Shown: one piece after another, positions 10,001 through 22,031 of the stretch
Numbering within the stretch: position 1 is the first letter of the stretch
Layout: each line of letters begins with the position of its first letter
Assembly (NCBI GenBank): GCA_028583415.1
Contig: CM053265.1
Coordinates: forward strand, 36,682,873 to 36,746,872
DNA: 64,000 bases
Direction: 5' to 3'
From: Protea cynaroides
Taxonomy: Eukaryota > Streptophyta > Magnoliopsida > Proteales > Proteaceae
Made by a program: the position numbers and the translations under genes
The notes under the pieces: model-generated
Database searches by the model: none
Told to the model about the DNA's origin: nothing
The model's input: only the letters and a program-made list of their open reading frames with translations

Positions 10001-10547
10001 GGAAAGAGTAAGAACAGCCTAGAATCGCCAGAAACAATATGCAGATACTTGACGCAGAGATCTGGAGCTCGCCGTAGGTGATAAAGTATTTTTGAAGGTA
10101 TCGCCTATGCGAGGATTGAAAAGGTTCGGGCAGAAAGGGAAACTAAGTCCAAGATATGTCGGGTCGTATGAAATTCTAGCTAAGCGTGGTAAAGTGGCTT
10201 ATCAGTTAGCACTACCACCATCTATGTCAAGTATGCATGACGTATTTCATATTTCCCTATTGAAGAAGTATGTCAAGGATCCAACGCACCTGTTGACAGT
10301 AGATTTACCGGATTTGACTGATGATTTGACATTTGAAATAACACCAACTGAAATCACCATCTGAAAGGTTCAACGACTACGCAACCGAGATATCTATTAT
10401 GTTAAGGTCACTTGGAAAAGTAGAGACATGGAAGAAATTACATGGGAAGAAGAAAATGCTATGCGGAAGCAATACCCTCACTTATTTGATTTAGAAGGTA
10501 CGTACAATTTCGAGGACAAAATTTTTATAAGTAGGGGGGAGTTGTAA
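7058..10547 (+). pseudogene. Family A pol (PR-RT-RNH-IN-chromodomain), unit 1
   Basis: Protease: the active-site triplet region near 7098 reads DLGAT instead of DSGAT, and a 1-bp deletion near 7314 (LGMDW site) shifts the frame. RT: ATG 7620 to 8618, with LCIDYRELNKLTIKNRYPLP and FIDD at 8103-8114. RNase H: TLYTDA to about 8900, with a TGA at 8616. Integrase and chromodomain (8970-10540) carry at least eight stops, among them 8968, 9111, 9886 and 10362. Most are CAA/CAG/CGA/TGG changed by a transition. The integrase HHCC, D-D-E and C-terminal segments are all recognisable. The terminal stop TAA lies in LTR2, because the coding frame runs through the polypurine tract. Confidence 0.9.
10533..10542 (+). 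other. Polypurine tract, unit 1
   Basis: AGGGGGGAGT directly precedes LTR2. It would prime plus-strand DNA synthesis. It is also the end of the pol coding frame (residues SRGEL). The matching tract of unit 2 is at 19706-19714. Confidence 0.85.
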
Positions 10548-12846
10548 GCCCCGTGTCAATCTAACCCGGTTTTACCACCTTGAACCAGGTTTACCCTTCA
10601 TGGTCGATTCAAATGGACCAAGGGCGTGAAGGAGATCGAGATCCCAAGTATCAAATCAATCCAAAAACACTTAATTTGAAGGGATGGTCGCATACCCAGC
10701 GGAGCAGGGTCGGACCTCCCAAAGCAGAAAGTCAGACCCTCAATTTTGAAGGGAGGGTCGGACATCTTGAACCCTGGGGTCGACGGGATCATCGACCCTA
10801 CCATCGACCCTCGATTATCGTAAGATATAGAAATTAGGAAATTTCCTAATTTTCGATTGGGATTCTTTCCTAATCTCAATGGGACTTATTTAGGATGTTC
10901 CTACTCTATTTAAAGGACGTCCCTAAGCCTCTTTCACTCCTTTCACAACCCTAATTGAATTGAGAGAAAGAGAAGAGAAGGAAAAGAGGAAGAAGAGAAG
11001 CAAGGGAGAGAATTTAGCCAAAAGAGTAGAGTTGCAGAGAAGGAGTATTCATCTCAGGTATGGATACTAATTCCATGAGTTTCTACAGACCTTAGGTTAG
11101 ATATTGATGAGAGTGTGATCTCGGAGAAAACCAAACCATCAACCCATGGTTAGGTTTTCATGGGATTCAATGGGGGATTACATGAAAGCTATCTAGGTGG
11201 ATTATACATGGTTTCAGACCATGGAATGAATGTAGAATGGAATGTAGAAGCAAGCCATAGGATCCCAAGCATGAAGAATGGACTAATAGAGGGAACTGGG
11301 CCAAATTGCACCGAGGGTCGCACCGAGGGTCGATGACCATCCGACCCTAGGTGGTACTGACCATCGACCCTCAGTATTAGGGAAGTTCAGAGTTTGGGGA
11401 TGGTCGCATCCAGGGTCGATCAGGACTCCGACCCTACCTCCGACCCTCAGTTAACATAATAGTTTTTAAATTCGAAATTGATTCTAATTAAATTCTATCG
11501 ACTTGTTAGGTCTTCTAGCAATACAATAATAATATAAAGGTGATTATAAGGCTTGGAAAAGTATCTATTAGCAAGCTAAGGTGAGGAAACAGAACTCTAA
11601 ACTAATTGGTTAATAACAAACTGTTTTCCTATTTTCTTGAGTCCGATGCCATGCTTGATTCTATGCGAATATGTTTGTAATGTGCATACAACATGCCATC
11701 CAATATTTCTATTATTTGTTTATGCATATTTACTTTATTGTTTATAACATGATGATGATGTTGTTGATTGGAATAGGCATGTAATTGTATGAGTGTGGTT
11801 GGCGTACTTGATGCGAGCTAGTATCAGGGGAGGTGTGATGAAAACGTCAATAAACATTAACCTTTGGCAGGTCTCAGCACTTTAGCTCTATCTCTAACTA
11901 AAGTCTTATGCATTAGCATCTTCGTATCGCCATTACTTTAGCAAAACTATTATGTCGTAGAGTATCAGGGGAGGTGGTCTCGGTCATTGTAGTCTCTGAC
12001 TCTACCGGGGGGCCTTAGCTCTATCTCTATGGACATTCTGAGGGATGCTGGGGTGAGACCTTGGATACACTGTTTGGCATTAGGATTGGTTAGTTGCGAG
12101 CCCAGTTTGCAAGCCCTCGCTAACAGGGGCTTACGTGTTGGTATGGTATTATATAGCAATAAACGTTAACCTTTGTTGTATAATGTCATGATTAGGGTGG
12201 ATGGGGACGACGATAAACGTTAACCTTCGGGCGGACTTCCACACCCTGTGTATAGAGGCGGGTTCAATTAACGTTAACCTTTGACCACCCAACCTTTCTA
12301 TTGCGCATTGCAAACTATAAACCAGACCAAAGATATGAATTGATTTCATGCATATGTATTGTTGGATTGTTTTGTCTACTCACTTAGCCGTGATGTGTGC
12401 TCACCCCTCGACGTCAAATAATTTTAGTTGATGATGCAGGTTATACAGTTGAAGATTATATGAATGCTCCAGCATACGGAAACGTGGCGGCGACGGAAGC
12501 TGAAGCTGAAGTTGATACACAAGACTCCTCTTGCGAGTGCAACTTATGTGTATTCGATTAGATTTTTCTTAGGTTTCTTTATTTGTATTTAATAAAGACA
12601 TGTATTTGATAATTATTTATGTCCCACTTAATACAGAATAATTTGCTATTTAATACTTATATCACAGTAGATTCTCAGTTCATTTTACTATAAGATTTCT
12701 GCTATTGTGTATTTACTCAGATTATGATTATGGATGTATGGGAGTTTAGATAACGCAGGGATAGCCTACTCGAGATCCCGGTTGAACCATTGGTTTGCTA
12801 GTTGTTCATCACACCATTCTGTATAGCACAGAATTGGGGTGTCGCA
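10543..12846 (+). repeat. LTR2, shared middle LTR (2304 bp)
   Basis: It starts TGTAAGCCCC and ends GTCGCA, both mutated relative to the outer LTRs (TGTAAGACCC and GTGACA). It serves as the 3' LTR of unit 1 and the 5' LTR of unit 2. A polypurine tract lies on its left and an iMet PBS on its right. It has private substitutions near its start (for example GGTTTTACC for GGTCTTACC) that LTR1 and LTR3 lack. Confidence 0.95.
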
Positions 12847-12849
12847 ACT

Positions 12850-12862
12850 TGGTATCAGAGCA
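12850..12862 (+). other. Primer binding site, unit 2
   Basis: TGGTATCAGAGCA lies three bases after LTR2. It is an unmutated plant iMet PBS, which shows that unit 2 has a proper 5' boundary of its own. Confidence 0.9.
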
Positions 12863-13114
12863 TCTCAGGCCTTGTCCGCTAAACTAACATACATTCGAGA
12901 CAATTGTGAGCTGAGATAGGATAAAAGTAAAAACAGTAACATTAACACACTATAAGCACAAGTGATGGTTGAGACCAAATTTAAAAAGAGAATAATGCAT
13001 CTATAAAAGGGGAAACAAGTTACATATAATGAGAGAGAGAAACAAAATGTGACAAAAGCAGAGTACAGTCCACAACCCGGACAGTTACCCTGTAGTACAA
13101 GAAAATAAATACAA

Positions 13115-14427
13115 TCATGAAGCTGGAGGTGAAGGAGGAGGCGGTGCCTCACGATCTCTATCATAATCTTCAGCGTAGACTCTAGTCAACCAGGCCACCT
13201 AAGTCTGGGTTGTCTGGACACTAGCTGTAAGATCGGCTACCCTCCGATCAGTCGCCCGCTGGATCGCTATGAGCTCATCCACCTTCATACGCTGAGCATT
13301 TAACAACTCCTCCATCCTCAGATCATATCTGCGCTGAGCCTCCCTGATCTCCTGCAACATCTCCATCATGTCAGAAGGTGGGAGTGAAGGACCAGCTGCA
13401 TGAGAAGGACCTGCCTCAGGTGTAGGAGCCGCCGTAGAAGAAGTACCAACTCCAGCCGCATGTGTAGGGGAAGGCGGTGGTATCGAGTCGATATCCATAT
13501 ACATACGATCGTCATCATCGATATGATCCACATGAGCTCTAGTAGCGGCAGCAGTGGCCTCAGCGTCCGCCATCTCAATGCTAGTGTGAGGGCGCCCCAT
13601 CGCGTCTCCTCATCACTAACCTGGGCATCCCACATACCCATCTTGCAGATAGCCTCCCAATCTAGAGGTGACGAGAAGGTCTTCTCCTGGATTTTCTCAT
13701 CTACCAGGTCAACCCCCAGATGGGTCAGTAGAACTGTAATCATGCGTCCATAGGGTAGATTACCCCTATGACCGGACAATGTGGCACTAATCATGATCTG
13801 CATGATGATGTAGGGAAGGCAGACCGGCTGTCTGGTGGAGATACTATATATCAAAAACTGGGTCAGCTGAGAAACCCTCTCATAGTGCCCGCTCTGTGGA
13901 ATCAGATTATGCTGGATAATCTTACAGAAGACCCGTGGAGCTGGACGCAGGTAACAAGCTCTCATCTGCCAGCGATCAGGTCGTAGCAGCTGATTGTCGA
14001 TCTCTGCCCTCATATCCATGGAAACAAACTGGGGCTCTCCAGGCGCACAGTACACCATGGGGCCATCATAGGGTATGCCAAACAGGTCTGCTAGTTGCCG
14101 ATAATCAAAGGAAATGTGCACCCCTTTAACATAACTAGTGATGCTCAACTCTTGACCATGCTCAACGTCATTGTAATTCCCCACCACCTGGAGATTACAA
14201 TAGAACTGGCGCACCAAATCCGGACATGTGCACGCGACGTAGGTGATGACAGGGAGCCACCCCATGTCACCAAATGCTCTCTCTACGTTGAACAAGGCGA
14301 ACTCAGCCAAGTTCACCATCCGACCACCCTCCACCTTCTTACTAGCATAGTCGGCATACTGTGCCTCGGCTTGATTATAGTGAAAGCGAAGCGGATCACG
14401 AACTCGGGGTATCTTGGTACGAGCCAT
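13115..14427 (-). pseudogene. Antisense putative plant transposon protein, copy 2
   Basis: It is open from ATG 14427 (MARTKIPRVRDPLRFHYN) for about 270 codons, including the whole core resembling Transposase_32. Relative to copy 1, 4 bp are missing near 13608. The frame then shifts, so the Pro/Ala linker and coiled-coil tail are in the frame of 13600-13199. A TAG at 13198-13200 interrupts the tail, which would end at the TGA at 13115. The codon-8 stop of copy 1 is absent here. The core is the best preserved of the three minus-strand copies. Neighbours: iMet PBS and LTR2 downstream of it, gag divergent upstream. Confidence 0.75.
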
Positions 14428-14432
14428 GGTAC

Positions 14433-14878
14433 CTGCAGATAAGAAAGAGAAAGGGAGAAAAGGGGTTAGTAGGATAAAAATCTAAAAATTTAGCATTTTA
14501 ACGACGTAAGTTGTCCAAAAGCCTCACTTTTCACCCATACACGTGGGCAGGAGGACTTACTTAGGGTCCAACACATCCTACGACACTCACACAGTAGGAA
14601 ATGGAAACCACGAAGACCAATTTGAAGAAATTTCAAGAAATCAAAAAAAAAATTCAACAAATTAGGGCAAATGAGCAAAAATTCAAGTTTTTCGATAACC
14701 AACCGATGAAATTCAAAAATTTTTGAGGGCTTTCGTTCCTCGAGATACCAATAACAAAATTCCCCAATAAAAATCGAATTTTTATGGTTGGAAAAAGTTT
14801 AAATTAGAAAAATACAAGTTAAATGGACAAAAACCTAGAAAAGAAAACCTAAAAACAGGTAAAAATGGGAGAACAAAC
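14433..14878 (-). other. Predicted 5'-UTR intron of antisense gene, copy 2
   Basis: The acceptor is TTATCTGCAG just before the ATG at 14427. The donor is CAG/GTTTGT, one change from the GTATGT-type donors of the other copies. Length is 446 nt. The 93-nt foldback is at 14699-14791, with its right arm weakened (AAAATTCCCC instead of AAAGCCCCC). Confidence 0.6.
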
Positions 14879-14984
14879 CTGTATGGATGACGTGGACGTC
14901 GAAACCCGGACTCAAACCGACCAAAAATAGTGGAGTGGCACTGTAGCAACTCAGAGGGGAGAGACGAGTCGAAACAGGAGGAAA

Positions 14985-16273
14985 ATAATTATGCACCGGG
15001 TAATCCAGAACAGGCAAACCCTACAAATTTGCCACCTCTACCACCAGAGCTAACAACCATGGTGATGAATCTGGCTCAGCAGTTGCAACAGATGCAACAC
15101 GTACAGGCTCAGATGCAAGTTGCGATGGGTGTTATGTTCCAAGCCACTCAAGCTGCACCTATGCAGACAGGACAAGCCAGTGCAGCACCGGTGGGTAACC
15201 ACCCAGCACCTCAGACACCTCAACAACTTGCTGCACAGATTCCAGTACAGGCTCCGGAAGCAGCTCAGGTTAATTACCAGTTTCCACCCCATATGTTTGG
15301 GGATATATTTGGGACATATCCCTAAAATCAGTTGAATCACTCTCGATTGGTGGAGAGATTTTCTAAGATGAAGCCTAGGGAATTTAATGGCAAGCCGTCT
15401 GATCCATTATGGCCAGCATACTGGATAGACGAGATGGAGAGAAATTTCCTCATGATGACTATCACAGAGGAAGAAAAAGTATTATGTGCCACCTTCATGC
15501 TCAAAGGCGATGCACATCACTAGTGGAAGTCTACCCGGGACTATCTATTGACCAAGCACGCCCAACTGACTTGGGCTGTTTATAGAGAAGCTTTCTTCGA
15601 GAAATATTTTCCACGAAGCTTCAGAGATTCTATGGAGAAGGAGTTTCTGAGTCTATATCAGGGGCAGATGTCAGTGGATGTGTACCAACAAAGTTATGAA
15701 GAGCTATTTTTCTTCGCACCACTGAGTATGCAAGAAGAAGAAACCAAAACCCGTAGGTTCGTCACGGGACTGAGAGGAAGCATCAGAGAGCATGTTCTGG
15801 GCTTAGAAAAGAAGATTTATAATGAAGCTGTCCAAATAGCTCGAGTAATTGAATCGAGCCAGAAGGAGAGTTATTTCACACAGAACCGGGGTATCAAATG
15901 GCCAGTTGGAAATTCTTATAATGGAGGCAATAACAAGACATATATGACTTTCCGCCCTCAGAATTTTAATGCTGAAACCAAGACTACTCCAGTAACTCAA
16001 CCTCAGCCACAGCCAAATTCTACAAGTCCGAATTGTTATAACTTCAACCAACTAGGACATATGGCAAGGGAGTGCCCTAAGCCCAAGAAGCAGTTCCATC
16101 AGGGACGGGTATATGCTGTTACATTCGAGGATGCGGCCGCATCACCCGATGTGGTCACAGGTATGACTGAAACATTTGAAGTTGTAATTACATTGTGTGA
16201 GCATGTAGACGAAGTTAAAATGAATCACAGGTATCGTACCTATAAATGCTGCACCCGCCAGAGTCCTCTTTGA
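14985..16273 (+). pseudogene. Family A gag, tandem unit 2
   Basis: It has the same organisation as unit 1 and the same missing gag start (junction about 14984). Stops are TAA at 15323 and TAG at 15521. The CCHC knuckle is damaged: CYNFNQLGHMAREC, with Phe for the second Cys. A short local duplication puts an extra GGGATATATTT near 15300. The usual gag stop in the 70-nt segment is lost (TAA replaced by GAA), so the frame runs on to 16273 in the wrong frame for pol. Confidence 0.9.
16161..16230 (+). other. Candidate 70-nt gag-pol intron, unit 2
   Basis: Same borders as in unit 1 (CACAG/GTATGA and AATCACAG/GTATCG) and the same length. The branch-like GACTAAG has become GACGAAG. Removing it joins gag to an open protease frame that includes DSGAT (codons from 16272). 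Confidence 0.6.
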
Positions 16274-19200
16274 TTCAGGAGCTACTCATTCATTTATATC
16301 TCTGTCATTCGGAAAGAAGATAAACTTACCCCTCAAAACATTAGACTACAAATTACTTGTACGGTCACCGATGGGGTTAGAAGTGGAATTAGAAAAAGAA
16401 TATGGACCATGTCCAGTCCGCATTGGTGAGAAAACCTTAGATGCAACCTTGATACAACTTGAGATGGCAGACTTTGACATCATCTTGGGAATGGACAGGT
16501 TAGCTCGGGATTCTGCGAACCTACTATGCGCCGAAAAGAAGCTAACATTTAAAGACCAAGCAGGAGCAGAATTCAGTTTTACGGGAACCGAACTTTCCCG
16601 TAGCGCAAGCTCATACTCTCAGCACTAAAGGCTAAGAAGTGCCTCGAGAAGGGGGCACTCGGGTATCTAGTATCAGTGGTCGACCTAACCAAGGAAGCAC
16701 CACAAATGGAAGATATTGAAGTCGTGCGGGACTATCCCGATGTATTTCTGGAGGAACTACCAGGTTTACCACCCGATCGAGCCATAGAATTTGTGATAGA
16801 TCTTGTACATGGAGCCGCACCCGTATCAAAAGCACCTTATAGAATGGCTCCTACGGAACTGAAGGAATTGAAAGTGCAACTACAAGAACTACTGGACAAG
16901 GGTTATATTCGACCCAGTATATCACCATGGGGAGCGCCGGTGTTATTCGTGAAGAAGAAGGACGGTAGTGTTCGATTATGCATCGACTATCGGGAGTTGA
17001 ATAAACTAACAATCAAGAATCGATACCCACTACCACGGATTGATGACTTGTTCGATCAGTTGCAAGGAGCAAAGGTATTTTCTAAGATCGATCTTTGATC
17101 GGGCTATCATCAATTGAAGATTAAAGAGGGTGAAATTCCTAAGACAACTTTCAGGACCAGATACACACATTATGAGTTCTTGGTCATGTTTTTTGGATTA
17201 ACGAACGCACCAGCAACTTTCATTTAACTTATGAATCGGGTTTTCCATGATATGTTGGATACGTCGGTGATAGTATTTATTGATGATATATTGGTATACT
17301 CGAAGGACAAAGAAACTCATATCAAGAACCTAAATGCTTCCCTACAGCGTTTAAGGAAAGATAAGCTATATGCCAAATTTTCAAAGTGTGAGTTTTGGCT
17401 AAGTGAAGTCGCCTTCTTAGGCCATGTAGTATCCGTTGAAGGAATCAAAGTGGACCCCAGCAAGATCGAGGCTATTGTAAAGTGGGAAGCACCAAAGAGC
17501 GTTTCAAAAATTAGAAGTTTTCTGGGTCTCGCTGGTTATTATCGGAGATTCGTGGCAGACTATTCCCGGATTGCCGTACCTCTCACCAGTTTGACTAAGA
17601 AAGATGAAAAGTTCATGTGGACCGATAAATGTGAGAAGAGTTTTCAAACGCTGAAGACCAGATTGATATCCGCTCTGATTTTAACTATTCCTGTTCCAGG
17701 ACAGACATTTACTCTATACACTGATGCGTCGGGACTGGGACTGGGATGTGTGCTTATGCAAGGAGAGCAGGTGATTTCTTATGCTTCATGACAGTTAAAG
17801 GTACATGAGAAAAAATATCCCACTCATGATCTGGAGCTAGCGGCAGTAGTGCATGCTATCAAGATATGGAGACATTACCTATACGGAGAGAAATTCCAGA
17901 TTAAGTCAGACCATAAAAGTCTCACTTATCTATTTAATCAGAAGGAATTGAATATGAGACAAAGAAGATGGTTGGAACTACTGAAAGACTACGATTGTGA
18001 TATCCAGTATCATCCGAGAAAAGCGAACGTAGTAGCGGATGCATTAAGCCGAAAAGCAATGATAAAATCCCAAGGAGAGAATAGCACAACTACAGTAATG
18101 TGTACTACCGGAATGGTATTCAATCACAGCAATAAGAAATAAGTGATAGACGCAACGGATGAGTCAGCCAACCAAGGGTTCATCCATCAGTTTTCAAATA
18201 TGTTCGCTGCATTGAAGATTATACCGAACATAATGGATGAAGTGAAGACAGCTATGAAATCAGATCCTTATCTGAGAACAGTACAAGAAGATATCGAGAA
18301 AGGTAGGACTAATCCTGAGTTCACCTTGGACGAAGAGAAAGTACTGAAATACAAAGGAAGAATATGTGTACCGAAAACAAAAAATATGGACATTAGACAC
18401 CGACTGATGAAAGAAGCCCATACCACCATCTATTCGATACATCCTGGAAGTACAAAAATGTATCATGATCTAATGAAATTATATTGGTGTAGGGGAATGA
18501 AAGCAGATGTAGCCAAGTTCGTGTCTCAATGCCCAAATTGTCAGAAAGTAAAGGCTGAACGACAAGGACCCACAGGACTATTACAGCCATTATCGGAACC
18601 AACATGGAAATGGTACTGCATCACAATGGTCTTCATCACGGGACTACCACTGACTCCTCAAGTAGTTGACGCAGTTTGGGTGATTGTGGACCGTCTGACT
18701 AAAATAGCTCACTTCATACCGATACGACCTCAGTATACCCTGGAGAGGTTAGCAAACCTGTATGTGGATAATATTGTTCGAATACATAGTGTTCCAGAAA
18801 GCATTGTGTCTGATAGAGATCCACGATTTACTTCCAAGTTTTGGGAAGGATTGCAGAAGGCTATGGGTACAACATTGAAGTTCAGTACTGCATTCCACCC
18901 ACAGACAGATGGACAGTCAGAGCATACAATTCAGATTCTAGAAGATATGCTATGAGCATGTGTAATTGATTTGAAAGGGTCATGGGATGAAAAGTTTTCA
19001 TTAATCGAGTTCGCTTATAACAATAGCTATCAGGCTACTATACAGATGTCACCTTATGAGGCACTGTATGGCAGAAAGTGTCGAACTCCTTTGTTTTGGA
19101 ATGAAGTTGGAGAACGTAGTATTGTTGGGCCAGAATTTGTTGAAGAGACTTGCCGAGTGGTCGACATTATCAAGGAAAGAGTAAGAACAGCCCAGAATCG

Positions 19201-19720
19201 TCAGAAGCAATATGCAGATACTCGACGCAGAGATCTGGAGTTCGCCGTAGGTGATAAAGTATTTTTGAAGGTATCGCCTATGCGAGGATTGAAAAGGTTC
19301 GGGCAGAAAGGGAAACTAAGTCCAATATATGTCGGGCCGTATGAAATTCTAGCTAAGCGTGGTAAAGTGGCTTATCAGTTAGCACTACCACCATCTATGT
19401 CAAGTGTGTATGACGTATTTCATATTTCCCTATTGAAGAAGTATGTCAAGGATCCAACGCACCTGTTGACAGTAGATTTACCGGATTTGACTGATGATTT
19501 GACATTTGAAATAACACCAACTGAAATCATCATCCGAAAGGTTCAACGACTACGCAACCGAGATATCTATTATGTTAAGGTCACTTGGAAAAGTAGAGAC
19601 ATGGAAGAAATTACATGGGAAGAAGAAAATGCTATGCGGAAGCAATACCCTAACTTATTTGATTCAGAAGATACGTACAATTTCGAGGATGAAATTTTTA
19701 TAAGTAGGGGGGAATTGTAA
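16231..19720 (+). pseudogene. Family A pol (PR-RT-RNH-IN-chromodomain), unit 2
   Basis: The protease is open, with an intact DSGATHS at 16272, up to a 1-bp deletion near 16603. RT has FIDD at 17276-17287, a TGA at 17096 and a TAA near 17226. RNase H has a TGA near 17789 in the SRQLK region. Integrase is open at 18143-18955 and again from 18971, with a TGA at 18953-18955. It includes HRLMKEAHTTIYSIHPGS, an SQCPNCQK zinc-ligand segment and HPQTDGQSEHTIQ. The chromodomain-like end contains YYVKVTWKSRDMEEITWEEE. This unit is better preserved than unit 1. The stop TAA (19718-19720) lies in LTR3. Confidence 0.9.
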
Positions 19721-22026
19721 GACCCGTGTCAATCTAACCCGGTCTTACCACCTTGAACCAGGTTTACCCATCATGGTCGAGTCAAATGGACCAAGGGCGT
19801 GAAGGAGATCGAGATCCCAGGTATCAAATCGACCAAAAAACACTTAATTTGATGGGATGGTCGCATACCCAGCTGAGGAGGGTCGGACCTCCCAAAGCAG
19901 AAAGTCAGACCCTCAATTTTGGAGGGAGGGTCGGACAACTTGAACCCTAGGGTCGACGGGATCATCGACCCTCCCATCGACCCTTGGTTACCGTAAGATA
20001 TAGAAATTAGGAAATTTCCTAATTTTCGATTGGGATTCATTCCTAATCTCAATGGGACTTATTTAGGATGTTCCTACTCTATTTAAAGGACATCCCTAAG
20101 CCTCTTTCACTCCTTTCACAACCCTAATTGAATTGAGAGAAAGAGAAGAGAAGGAAAAGAGGAAAAAGAGAAGCAAGGAAGAGAATTTAGCCAAAAGAGT
20201 AGAGTTGCAGAGAAGGAGTATTCATCTCAGGTATGGATACTAATTCCATGAGTTTCTACAGACCTTAGGTTAGATATTGATGAGAGTGTGATCTCGGAGA
20301 AATCGAAACCATCAACCCATGGTAGGTTTTCAAGGGATACCATGGGGGATTACATGAAAGCTATCTAGGTGGATTATACATGGTTTCAGACCATGGAATG
20401 AATGTAGAATGGAATGTAAGAGCAAGCCATAGGATCTCAAGCATGAAGAATGGACTAAAAGAGGGAACTGGACCAAAGTGCACTGAGGGTCGCACCGAGG
20501 GTGGATGACCATCCGACCCTAGGTGATACTAACCATCGACCCTCAGTGTTAGGGAAGTTTAGAGTTTGGGGAGGGTCGCATCCAGGGTTGATCAGTACTC
20601 CGACCCTACCTCCGACCCTCAGTTAACATAATAGTTTTTAAATTCGAAATTAATTCTAATTTAATTCTATCGACTTGTTAGGTCTTCTAGCAATACAATA
20701 ACAATATAAAGGTGATTATAAGGCTTGGAAAAGTATCTATTAGCAAGCTAAGGTGAGGAAACAGAACTTTAAACTAATTGGTTAATAACAAACTGTTTTC
20801 CTATTTTCTTGAGTCCGATGCCATGCTTGATTCTATGCGAATATGTTTGTAATGTGCATACAACATGCCGTCTAATATTTTTATTATTTGTTCATGCATA
20901 TTTACTTTATTGTTTATAACATGATGATGATGTTGTTGATAGGAATAGGCATGTGATTGTATGTGTGTGGTTGGTGTACTTGATGCGAGCGAGTATCAGG
21001 GGAGGTATGATGAGAACGTCAATAAACGTTAACCTTTGGCGGGTTTCGGCACTTTAGCTCTATCTCTAACTCATGTCTTGTGCATTAGCATCGTCGTATC
21101 GCCATTACTTTAGCAGAACTATTATGTCGTAGAGTATCAGCGGAGGTGGTCTCGGTCCTTGTAGTCTCCGACTCTACCGGGGGGCCTTAGCTCTATCTCT
21201 ATGGACATTATGAGGGATGCTGGGGTGAGGCCTTGGATACACTATTTGGCATTAGGATTGGTTAGTTGCGAGCCCAGTTTGCAAGCCCTCGCTAACAGGG
21301 GCTTACGTGTTGGTATGGTATTATATAGCAATAAACGTTAACCTTTGTTGTATAATGTCATGATGTCATGATTAGGGTGGATGGGGATGACGATAAATGT
21401 TAACCATCGGGCGGAGTTCCACACCCTGTGTATAGAGGCGGGGTCAATAAACGTTAAACTTTGACCACCCAACCTTTCTATTACACATTGCAAACTATAA
21501 ACCAGACCGAAGATATGAATTGATTGCATGCATATGTATTGTTGCATTGGTTTGTCTACTCACTGAGCAGTAATGTGTGCTCACCCCTCGACGTCGAATA
21601 TTTTTAGTTGATGATGCAGGTTATACGGTTGAAGATTATATGAATGCTCCAGCATACGGGAATGTGGCGGCGATGGAAGCTGAAGCTGAAGTAGATACAC
21701 ATGACTCCTCTTGCGAGTGCAACTCATGTGTATTCGATTAGATTTTTCTTAGGTTTCTTTATTTGAATTTAATAAGGACATGTATTTGATAATTATTTAT
21801 GTCCCAGTTAATACAGAATAATTTGCTATTTGATATTTATATCACAGTAGATTCTCAGTTCATTTTACTATAAGATTTCTGCTATTGTGTATTTACTCTT
21901 ATTATGATTATGGATGTATGGGAGTTTAGATAATGCGGGGATAGCCTACTCGAGATCCTGGTTGAACCGTTGGTTTGCTAGCGGTTCATCACACCATTCT
22001 GTATAGTGCGGAATTGGGGTGTGACA
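19716..22026 (+). repeat. LTR3 of the tandem element (2311 bp)
   Basis: It starts TGTAAGACCC after the polypurine tract and ends TGTGACA, followed by the right TSD CCTTC. The TATA box is at 20080-20087. A local duplication (ATGTCATGATGTCATG) near 21356-21370 is private to this LTR. Confidence 0.95.
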
Positions 22027-22031
22027 CCTTC

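Larger units (their letters stand above)
1380..22026 (+). mobile_element. Family A chromovirus in tandem: LTR-int-LTR-int-LTR
   Basis: Three near-identical LTRs (1380-3684, 10543-12846, 19716-22026) alternate with two similar internal regions, all plus strand. The block is flanked by CCTTC at 1375-1379 and 22027-22031, so it occupies one insertion site. Each internal region has an iMet primer binding site, an antisense ORF, gag, pol with a chromodomain-like end, and a polypurine tract. Both units share the same deletion of about 400 bp at the start of gag. LTR1 and LTR3 share start variants that LTR2 lacks. Likely origin: unequal recombination between the LTRs of one element (inference). Tekay/Del clade membership is a judgement from the integrase and chromodomain wording. 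Confidence 0.9.

Noticed and set aside
13400..14442. Plus-strand ORFs of 115-117 codons
   Set aside because: They lie opposite the antisense transposon-protein gene and carry no motif; the minus strand is the coding one.
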